From Clostridiales bacterium (lineage in GTDB: Bacteria > Bacillota > Clostridia > Oscillospirales > Acutalibacteraceae), in NCBI GenBank assembly GCA_021202245.1, contig JAJQDK010000059.1, positions 1-8,180 on the forward strand: a stretch of 8,180 nt of DNA, written 5' to 3'. Under the pieces are notes generated by a model, which saw only the letters and a list, made by a program, of their open reading frames with translations, was not told the DNA's origin and searched no databases. Of the stretch, positions 1 through 5,473 are shown piece by piece; the first letter of the stretch is position 1; each line of letters starts with the position of its first letter. The translations under genes and the position numbers were made by a program.

Positions 1-806
1 ACCAGATCGTCGCCGCTTCCGGAGTCAACAGCTCCGGTTAGAATTTCACCGTAATTATAAAGTCCGTTTTCCGACATTATCGACCAAAAATCAGTACCCT
101 CGCTCGGCAGACCTATATGCTTTGCGGCATCCCATCTGATGCCGTCAACGCCGACGCTTTTAAGCTCCTGCGTGTAATCGTAAATAATGCTTACAAGCTC
201 CTCGTTTTCGGAATTTAAATCCGCCATACCGATGTCGTAATGAGTAATCTGCCAACGGTTGGAATAGTCGATTCCGGAATTGTCGTAGCCGTGGAAATAG
301 TCGCTGTGATTATCTCTTGCGAGCGAGCTGTCCACACCGTTGCCTGAATAGCCGCTGCCCCTGAGGTGGTTGGCTGCTACGTCAACAATAACATTTATTC
401 CGTATTCCTCGGCAGCCTCGCAAAGGCTTTGAAGCTCTTCCTTAGTGCCGAGAGAATTTGCGGTTATTGAAAAGTTGGTAGGCTGATAGAGCATATACCA
501 AACCTGCGTGCTTGTAGTGCCGGCTCCCTGCGCCGGGGAAGTCTGAATTGAGGTAAAGCCCGCTTCGGCAATGTTTTCAAGCTCAGCCTCAATATCGCTG
601 TACTTCCAGTCGAAGCAGTGCAAAATCACGCCGTCCTGAATGTTGTCTGCAAGGCCGTAATCGGAAGCGGACACCTCGTCGCTGCTTACCGAAGCCGAAA
701 CCTCGCCTGCATCGGTTGTAACTGCATTTGAAACAAATGTACCCATTGCAAAACAGGACATAAGCATACAGAAAACAAGCGCAATGCTTGTAATTCGTTT
801 TTTCAA
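1..806 (-). CDS. Secreted alpha-amylase, glycoside hydrolase family 13 (3' end outside window)
   Basis: This gene encodes an endo-acting alpha-1,4-glucan hydrolase exported from the cell to attack starch. 268 complete codons are visible and the reading frame is open to the window edge. The start is TTG at 804-806, chosen because AGGAG (815-819) lies 8 nt upstream and the N-terminus then reads as a signal peptide: KKR, a hydrophobic stretch to about residue 26, likely cut near residue 28. The GH13 barrel begins near residue 58 (ILHCFDW). Conserved region I is DVAANH (142-147). Region II is GIRWDAAKH (222-230), with nucleophile Asp226. Region III has the acid/base Glu254 in YGEIL. Region IV (HD) lies beyond the window. 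GFTSIQTSP, the LYQPT segment and AAKH resemble the Bacillus AmyE type (GH13_28-like). LMSC inside the signal could be a poor lipobox, but Met at -2 argues against it. Whether C-terminal starch-binding or dockerin modules follow cannot be seen. Confidence 0.93.
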   Translation of the reverse strand, partial: MKKRITSIALVFCMLMSCFAMGTFVSNAVTTDAGEVSASVSSDEVSASDYGLADNIQDGVILHCFDWKYSDIEAELENIAEAGFTSIQTSPAQGAGTTSTQVWYMLYQPTNFSITANSLGTKEELQSLCEAAEEYGINVIVDVAANHLRGSGYSGNGVDSSLARDNHSDYFHGYDNSGIDYSNRWQITHYDIGMADLNSENEELVSIIYDYTQELKSVGVDGIRWDAAKHIGLPSEGTDFWSIMSENGLYNYGEILTGAVDSGSGDDL

Positions 807-814
807 ATTTCTCA

Positions 815-819
815 CTCCT
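815..819 (-). promoter_or_regulatory. Ribosome binding site fixing a TTG start for the amylase
   Basis: On the minus strand AGGAG stands 8 nt before TTG at 806. The nearest in-frame ATG codons fall 13 or more codons inside the hydrophobic signal peptide, have no comparable site, and would remove the basic KKR n-region. The TTG start is therefore preferred. Confidence 0.75.
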
Positions 820-851
820 AAAATTTTTTTGTATTGAAAATCTGCAAAGTA

Positions 852-863
852 TTGCAATTGCAA
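852..863. promoter_or_regulatory. 12-bp perfect palindrome in the amylase leader, candidate operator
   Basis: TTGCAATTGCAA is a perfect palindrome about 46 bp upstream of the amylase start. It would lie just downstream of the transcription start predicted from the 875-903 promoter, a position suited to a repressor. A LacI/MalR-type half-site, CGTTTGCG (893-900, plus strand), overlaps the -35/spacer region but its second half is missing. AT-rich palindromes arise by chance, so the regulatory role is a guess. Confidence 0.25.
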
Positions 864-874
864 ATATCAATTTA

Positions 875-903
875 ATTTTATCAAAATACCGCCGTTTGCG
901 CAA
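875..903 (-). promoter_or_regulatory. Weak candidate promoter of the amylase gene
   Basis: On the minus strand TTGCGC (898-903) and TAAAAT (875-880) are separated by 17 nt. The -10 is good and the -35 matches only its first three bases. The predicted start near 868 gives a leader of about 60 nt. A poor -35 is common at regulated catabolic promoters. The tRNA terminator upstream makes a dedicated amylase promoter necessary. Confidence 0.4.
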
Positions 904-956
904 TCGGCTAATTGACAATAAAATATGCTTATTTTTATTTAATTTGGTTATTATGC

Positions 957-1005
957 AAAATGCCGCCTTTGCGAGCCGATGCCGTTTACCGAAACGCAAA
1001 GGGCA
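957..1005 (-). terminator. Possible second hairpin after the tRNA unit
   Basis: CCTTTGCG (966-973) is complementary to CGCAAAGG (995-1002). The stem can extend as TGC/GCA past a 2-nt bulge. On the minus strand the stem is followed by TTTT (957-960). The loop is long (about 21 nt) and contains a small nested hairpin. It could act as a back-up terminator after 1005-1038, but the T-run is short. Confidence 0.35.
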
Positions 1006-1038
1006 AAGAAAAAGGCAGGTATCAATGCGATACCTGCC
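1005..1038 (-). terminator. Rho-independent terminator of the tRNA-Pro transcript
   Basis: GGCAGGTATC and GATACCTGCC (1014-1023 and 1029-1038) form a perfect 10-bp stem with a 5-nt loop. In the minus direction TTTTTCTTT follows (1005-1013). It starts 7 nt after the tRNA CCA end, so it closes the tRNA transcript. Confidence 0.93.
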
Positions 1039-1045
1039 ATAGGTG

Positions 1046-1122
1046 TGGTCGGGATGACAAGACTTGAACTTGCGACTCCACGCCCCCCAGACGTGTGCGC
1101 TACCAAACTGCGCTACATCCCG
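1046..1122 (-). tRNA. tRNA-Pro, anticodon GGG
   Basis: A 77-nt cloverleaf with an encoded CCA end. The acceptor stem is CGGGATG/CATCCCG, the D stem GCGC/GCGC around AGTTTGGTA, the anticodon stem CACGT/GCGTG with loop CTGGGGG, the variable loop GAGTC, and the T arm GCAAG-TTCAAGT-CTTGT. The anticodon GGG (1086-1088) follows the conserved T33 and precedes G37, which is typical of proline tRNAs; it reads CCC and CCU. Two stem closings are G-T wobbles, within the normal range. The gene stands alone between protein genes with its own promoter and terminator. Confidence 0.96.
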
Positions 1123-1136
1123 ATGCAACAATATGT

Positions 1137-1165
1137 ATTGTATCAAAAAGAAACGGACTTGTCAA
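1137..1165 (-). promoter_or_regulatory. Near-consensus sigma-A promoter of tRNA-Pro
   Basis: On the minus strand TTGACA (1160-1165), a 17-nt spacer and TACAAT (1137-1142) match the vegetative consensus at 11 of 12 bases. The -10 ends 14 nt before the mature tRNA, so a 5' leader of only about 8 nt is expected. This is a strong constitutive stable-RNA promoter. Confidence 0.93.
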
Positions 1166-1237
1166 GTGGATAATAAGATATTTTTTTATTTTTCAAAAGC
1201 AAGGCTTTTGCGGCTCGGCGTAAGGATAAAGCTTTGC

Positions 1238-1267
1238 AAAAAGGCACTGCCGAAAAACGACAGTGCC
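1238..1267 (-). terminator. Rho-independent terminator of the surface-protein gene
   Basis: On the minus strand GGCACTGTCG and CGGCAGTGCC form a 10-bp stem (one G-T pair) with a TTTTT loop, followed by TTTTT (1238-1242). It lies 53 nt past the stop codon at 1321-1323 and separates that gene from the tRNA unit. Confidence 0.92.
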
Positions 1268-1320
1268 CCGTTAGGATTTAATTAAGATAAATTCTGATAT
1301 ACTATGTCAGAAATCTAAAA

Positions 1321-2511
1321 TCAATCGATTCTTCTCTTTCTTGCAAGGAACATTACGCCTGCAGCAGCAATCATAAGTGCTCCGAATACAAAGAAGATAG
1401 TTGTTTCCTGACCTGAGCTTACTGAGCTTGAGCCCGATGAGCTTGAACCGCTGCTTGAGCTTGAGCCCGATGAGCTTGAACCGCTGCTTGAGCTTGAACC
1501 CGATGAGCTTGAGCCGCTGCTTGAGCTTGAAGAGCTTGATCCGTCAGAGCTTGTGCTGCCTGAGGAAACCTTTGTGCCGCTTGAGCTTGCAGATTCGCCG
1601 GTTGAAACAGCTGCTTCAAGAGCAGATATGTCAGCCTCTTCGCCTGTTGTCGGGTCTGTACAGCCTGCAAGAACTTCCTGAATAGCGGAAAGCTTTGTGT
1701 TGTACTCATCCTCGGTAATTGAACCTGCCGATAATGAATCGCTGAGCTTCTGAGCAACGCTTGCCATTACGTCGGTAATGGAAACATTGAGCTGATCCAA
1801 AAGGCTCTGTGTTAACTCAAGCTTAGCTGTATCATTGTAGTAAGCTATGAGATAAGTAGCAAGAAGTGTAACATCATCTTCGCCGTCAGGATAAGCAGTA
1901 CCTACGATGTTACCGGTAGAAGTAATTTTCTTCTCGGGACCGCAGTCTGTATTCGTCTTCCAAGCAGCTACGATAGCTGTCTTTTCGGAATCTTCGGGGT
2001 TCTCAATTTCTTCACCAGTGCAATAGAGTGTGTCGCCGATGCAGGAACCGTTCATAATAGCGTTGTATGTCTGCATACCTGTGTTTGCACTGAAGATAAC
2101 GCAGTAAACCTTGCCGTCAGATGTGCTGATGTCATTGCCGGTGTTGGACAAATCATATGACCATGTGCCGTCGCCTTCATCTGCGCATCTCTCAGCCTTA
2201 GTCTGCCAAGCAGGCCAGTCGCCTGTGCCGTCTGCTCTCCAAATGTGGCAGTAAACTGTTTTTACATTATTCCAGCCTGAGCTGTCAAGATCAAAATAAA
2301 TCTTGTTGCTTGCGCTTACTTCCGAAGAAGCGTCTGCACTTACATCTGATGAGCCTTCTGCGCCTACGTCGGATGAGCCTTCGGCTGCAACCTCTGAAGA
2401 TACCTCAGCGCCGACTTCTGTTTCGTCTGTTTCTGCTGCGCTGACAGAGATAGCTGCTGCACTAATCATCAATGTAGCTGCAAGAAATAGACTTGCTATT
2501 TTCTTGAACAT
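1321..2511 (-). CDS. Cell-surface anchored protein with a starch-binding-like domain
   Basis: The 396-residue protein appears to be exported and held at the cell surface to bind polysaccharide, probably starch. The layout is: signal peptide (1-25, cut near SVSA-AE); acidic Ser/Glu/Asp/Ala spacer (27-68); a domain at about 70-205 rich in Trp and Tyr (IYFDLDSSGW, VYCHIW, WPAWQTKAERC, GDGTWSYDL); a predicted helical region (about 210-284); a Ser/Gly linker (306-367); a membrane span (371-390); and a basic tail (RKRR). The aromatic domain recalls CBM26-like and Sas20-type modules of Ruminococcus bromii starch-adherence proteins, from memory rather than a search. There is no catalytic motif and no LPXTG. 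Seven cysteines, six in the 70-205 domain, are many for a secreted Bacillota protein. A strong site (AGGAGGAG, 2518-2525) precedes the ATG. The gene has its own promoter and terminator, so it is monocistronic. Binding of another glucan or glycan remains possible. Confidence 0.8.
   Translation of the reverse strand: MFKKIASLFLAATLMISAAAISVSAAETDETEVGAEVSSEVAAEGSSDVGAEGSSDVSADASSEVSASNKIYFDLDSSGWNNVKTVYCHIWRADGTGDWPAWQTKAERCADEGDGTWSYDLSNTGNDISTSDGKVYCVIFSANTGMQTYNAIMNGSCIGDTLYCTGEEIENPEDSEKTAIVAAWKTNTDCGPEKKITSTGNIVGTAYPDGEDDVTLLATYLIAYYNDTAKLELTQSLLDQLNVSITDVMASVAQKLSDSLSAGSITEDEYNTKLSAIQEVLAGCTDPTTGEEADISALEAAVSTGESASSSGTKVSSGSTSSDGSSSSSSSSGSSSSGSSSSSGSSSSGSSSSSGSSSSGSSSVSSGQETTIFFVFGALMIAAAGVMFLARKRRID
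1424..1522 (-). repeat. Three tandem 33-bp repeats encoding a Ser/Gly stalk
   Basis: Units lie at 1424-1456, 1457-1489 and 1490-1522. The first two are identical and the third differs at two bases; a partial degenerate unit follows from 1523. Each encodes 11 residues of Ser with interspersed Gly. The length is a multiple of three, so unit gain or loss would change stalk length without breaking the frame. Confidence 0.93.
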
Positions 2512-2574
2512 TTTAATCTCCTCCTAAATTGTTCATGTTCATCTAAGATATATGTACAATATCCCAGTGAGTTT

Positions 2575-2603
2575 ATTATACAATAAAAAATATTAAACTT
2601 CAA
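2575..2603 (-). promoter_or_regulatory. Promoter of the surface-protein gene
   Basis: On the minus strand TTGAAG (2598-2603), a 17-nt spacer and a perfect TATAAT (2575-2580) sit about 64 nt before the ATG at 2511. The surrounding stretch 2527-2751 is AT-rich and holds no other gene. I see no complete CcpA cre site in it. Confidence 0.75.
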
Positions 2604-2751
2604 TACTTTTAAACGGATTTACCTAACTGCCATTTGCACAAGATTTTGCTTTAAACTTTGGTTAAAATACACAATAAACTCTGATTTTTTGTTTTCGGCA
2701 ATTAAAATAAGTCATTTTTTATTTTAGCAAGCGGTGAGTAAACCGAATGGC

Positions 2752-5382
2752 TTACTTAAGCATTGCATAGACAGTGCTTTTTACCGTTTCAAGCGCAGAA
2801 TCAATCAGCTCGGGGGACTTTGCGCCCGCCATAGCCATATCGGGCTTGCCGCCGCCGTTGCCTCCGGCAGCCTGAGCAACAGCCTTGACAATTTTGCCTG
2901 CATTTGCGCCGAGGTCACGTGCCTCGCTGCCGCAGGAAGCCGCAAAGGTAACCTTGCCGCCGCTTGAAGCCGCAAGCACCGTTACGCTCTTGGGAGCGTT
3001 ATCACGTGCATGCTCGCACATTGTGCGCAGAACGTCGGCATTAGCATCCTTTACGTTGCCGGTAACAACCCTCACGCCGTTTTCAAGGTCGGATTTTTCA
3101 AACAGCTCCGCAAGATGCGCTATTGCAACCCTTGAATTCAGCTCGTCGATCTTTTTCTGCTGTGTGTGAATAAGCTCCTCTGCCCTCTTTGCGCCCTCTA
3201 CTATTCCCCTTGGATTGGAAATTTTAAGAGCTTCACAAACTCCGATTATAGCTTCGTTGGCCTTGTTGATGTAATTAAGCACGCCGTAGCCCGTAAGCGC
3301 TTCAATTCGTCTTACGCCCGATGCGACCGAGCCCTCCTGACGAATTTTAAACAAGCCGAGGTTTGAGGTATTTTCGGCGTGAGTACCTCCGCAGAATTCC
3401 ACGGAGAAGTCGCCTGCGCTGACTACCCTTACAACATCGCCGTATTTTTCGCCGAACAGCGCCGTTGCGCCGAGCTTTTTGGCTTCTTCAATCGGCATTT
3501 CCCTGGTTACCACGGGAATGGCGGCAAGTATCTTTTTATTTACAAGGTTTTCTACCTCTATCATTTCTTTTGCGGTCATTGCCTCAAAGTGGGTAAAGTC
3601 AAAGCGTAAATAGCTGTCGGTAACAAGCTGACCTGCCTGCTGCACGTGGTTGCCCAAAACCTCTCTGAGCGCAGCCTGCAGCAGATGAGCCGCAGTGTGG
3701 TTGCGCTTGATGTCCGCACGGCGTTCACCGTCAACGGCAGCCGTAACCTCATTTCCCACACACACCGAGCCGCTCTTGACTGTGCAGGCGTGGAGGTAAA
3801 CTCCCGACGGGTCCTTTGTGGTGTCGTCAACATCAGCCGAAAAGCTTCCGCTGTCCAAAGAGCCGGTATCGCCCACCTGTCCGCCGCTCTCGGCATAGAA
3901 AGGCGTTTTGTCAAGCACGATAATCGCACTCTCGCCCTCGCTTATGCTTTCAATGCGTATTCCGTCCTTTACAACAGCAAGCACTCTTGCGCTGCATTTA
4001 AGCTCGCTGTAGCCGATAAATTCCGTTTTGCTTATATCCGAAAGGTCGGTTGCGTCCGAAATCCAAGCGTCTGCGCCGGCATTTTTGCGGGCATCTCTCG
4101 AACGCTTTTTCTGTTCCTTTAAAAGCTCGTGAAAACGGTCAACGTCAACCTTTATTCCGCGCTCGGCAAGAATTTCCCTTGTCAGGTCAATCGGGAAGCC
4201 GTAGGTGTCGTTGAGCTTGAATGCGTCCTCGCCGCTGAGCGTTGTTATCTTGTCGTTGTCCATAATTCCCTGAAGCATCTTAAAGCCCTGACCTATCGTC
4301 TTGTCAAAGCTTTCCTCTTCAACTCTGATAACCTTTGTTATAAACTCCTCTTTTTCCTTCAATTCGGGATAGGCGGCTTCGTTTTCCCTGATTACGGTGC
4401 TGCAAGCCTTATAGAGGAAGGGCTCGTTATGACCTAAAAGTCTGCCGTGACGCGCGGCGCGTCTGATAAGTCTGCGCAGCACATAGCCTCTGCCCTCGTT
4501 TGAGGGCATAACGCCGTCGCCTATCATAAACGTGGTGCTGCGGATATGGTCGGTGATTACACGCAGTGAAACGTCCCTTTTGTCGTCCTCTCCGTACTTA
4601 ACGCCGGTAATGTCGGAAATATGCTTCATTATATTCTGAATTGAGTCAACCAAAAACAGGTTGTCAACTCCCTGCATTACGCACGCAAGGCGTTCAAGAC
4701 CCATACCCGTGTCAATGTTAGGATGGTCAAGCGGAGTGTAGCTGCCGTTTCCGTCGCTCTCAAACTGAGTGAACACAAGGTTCCAGACCTCAACATAGCG
4801 GTCGCACTCACAGCCTACGTGACAGTCGGGCTTGCCGCAGCCCTTTTCGGGACCGCGGTCAAAATATATTTCGGAGCAGGGACCGCAGGGACCTGAGCCG
4901 TGCTCCCAGAAGTTGTCCTCCTTGCCGAGTCGCACCATATGCGACGGCTCAACTCCGACCTCCTCCGTCCAGATTTTATACGCCTCGTCGTCGTTCTCGT
5001 ATATGGAAACATAGAGCTTGTCAACAGGCATTTCAAGAACTTCGGTAAAAAATTCCCACGCCCAGGCTGTTGCTTCGTGCTTGAAATAGTCGCCGAAGGA
5101 AAAGTTGCCGAGCATTTCAAAAAATGTGCCGTGGCGAGCCGTGATTCCCACACGCTCAATATCGGGTGTGCGGATACATTTTTGACAGGTGGTAACACGC
5201 TTGCGCGGAGGTGTGATTTCACCGGTAAAATATTTTTTCATAGGCGCCATACCGCTGTTGATGAGCAGCAGACTGTTGTCGTCCTTCGGAACAAGCGGAA
5301 AGCTCGGCAGTCTTAAACAGCCCTTGCTTTCAAAAAATTTCAGAAATTTCTCTCTTAACTCATTAAGTCCTGTCCACTCCAT
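2752..5382 (-). CDS. alaS: Alanine--tRNA ligase
   Basis: This cytoplasmic class II synthetase attaches alanine to tRNA-Ala and clears mischarged Ser- and Gly-tRNA-Ala. At 876 residues it is full length for bacterial AlaRS. The catalytic domain has motif 2 around RHGTFFEMLGNFSFGDYF (83-100) and motif 3 in GRGYVLRRLIRRAARHGR (297-314). A Cys-rich insert (CGKPDCHVGCECDR, 182-195) is usual in Bacillota. The editing domain carries HTAAH (562-566) and CGGTH (664-668), giving the zinc ligands His562, His566, Cys664 and His668. The C-Ala domain ends with the Gly-rich GGNGGGKPDMA (840-850). AAGGAG (5391-5396) lies 8 nt before ATG, and MEWTGLNELR is a typical start. It follows the U32 gene after 91 nt. 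No leader long enough for a T-box is present, and no clear intrinsic terminator follows the stop. Confidence 0.98.
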   Translation of the reverse strand: MEWTGLNELREKFLKFFESKGCLRLPSFPLVPKDDNSLLLINSGMAPMKKYFTGEITPPRKRVTTCQKCIRTPDIERVGITARHGTFFEMLGNFSFGDYFKHEATAWAWEFFTEVLEMPVDKLYVSIYENDDEAYKIWTEEVGVEPSHMVRLGKEDNFWEHGSGPCGPCSEIYFDRGPEKGCGKPDCHVGCECDRYVEVWNLVFTQFESDGNGSYTPLDHPNIDTGMGLERLACVMQGVDNLFLVDSIQNIMKHISDITGVKYGEDDKRDVSLRVITDHIRSTTFMIGDGVMPSNEGRGYVLRRLIRRAARHGRLLGHNEPFLYKACSTVIRENEAAYPELKEKEEFITKVIRVEEESFDKTIGQGFKMLQGIMDNDKITTLSGEDAFKLNDTYGFPIDLTREILAERGIKVDVDRFHELLKEQKKRSRDARKNAGADAWISDATDLSDISKTEFIGYSELKCSARVLAVVKDGIRIESISEGESAIIVLDKTPFYAESGGQVGDTGSLDSGSFSADVDDTTKDPSGVYLHACTVKSGSVCVGNEVTAAVDGERRADIKRNHTAAHLLQAALREVLGNHVQQAGQLVTDSYLRFDFTHFEAMTAKEMIEVENLVNKKILAAIPVVTREMPIEEAKKLGATALFGEKYGDVVRVVSAGDFSVEFCGGTHAENTSNLGLFKIRQEGSVASGVRRIEALTGYGVLNYINKANEAIIGVCEALKISNPRGIVEGAKRAEELIHTQQKKIDELNSRVAIAHLAELFEKSDLENGVRVVTGNVKDANADVLRTMCEHARDNAPKSVTVLAASSGGKVTFAASCGSEARDLGANAGKIVKAVAQAAGGNGGGKPDMAMAGAKSPELIDSALETVKSTVYAMLK

Positions 5383-5414
5383 ATTAAACTCTCCTTAAAT
5401 GTAACTTTTTTATT

Positions 5415-5442
5415 GATATAGCATTGATATATTTTAGGGCAA
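5415..5442 (-). promoter_or_regulatory. Weak candidate promoter for alaS
   Basis: On the minus strand TTGCCC (5437-5442), a 16-nt spacer and TATATC (5415-5420) preceded by TGC resemble an extended -10 promoter. It would give a leader of about 25 nt. alaS could instead be read from the mltG promoter, so this may only supplement it. Confidence 0.35.
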
Positions 5443-5447
5443 GATGT

Positions 5448-5473
5448 CTCCCACCTCTGAAAGGTTTTGGGAG
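5448..5473 (-). other. Hairpin directly after the U32 stop codon
   Basis: CTCCC/GGGAG (5 bp) and an inner ACCT/AGGT (4 bp) form a stem with a 3-nt bulge, beginning on the base after the TAG stop at 5474-5476. No T-run follows, so it is a poor terminator. It might mark an mRNA processing or stabilising structure between the U32 gene and alaS. Confidence 0.45.

Noticed and set aside
589..1146. 185-residue minus-strand open frame across the tRNA and amylase leader
   Set aside because: It runs through a tRNA, two hairpins and the signal peptide region in a different frame; no ribosome site or domain is present.
1194..1210. CAAAAGC-AAG-GCTTTTG hairpin between the tRNA promoter and the surface-protein terminator
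   Set aside because: The T-rich run lies on the wrong side for either strand to make a terminator; it is short and most likely incidental.
815..1320. Search for a CRISPR array, IS ends or a small protein gene in the longest non-protein stretch
   Set aside because: Only the tRNA unit, hairpins and promoters are seen; there are no spaced repeats, no terminal inverted repeats with target duplications, and no credible small ORF with a ribosome site.
1401..1757. Open frames overlapping the Ser/Gly repeat region on both strands
   Set aside because: They arise from the 33-bp repeat and biased serine codons; they have no start signals and lie within a clear gene.
2695..2751. Possible terminator after alaS (CGGT/ACCG and AAAATAA/TTATTTT stems)
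   Set aside because: Stems are 4 bp or purely A-T and none is followed directly by a T-run.
5383..5473. Possible T-box leader for alaS
   Set aside because: The gap is only 91 nt and lacks the T-box core sequence and an antiterminator/terminator pair.
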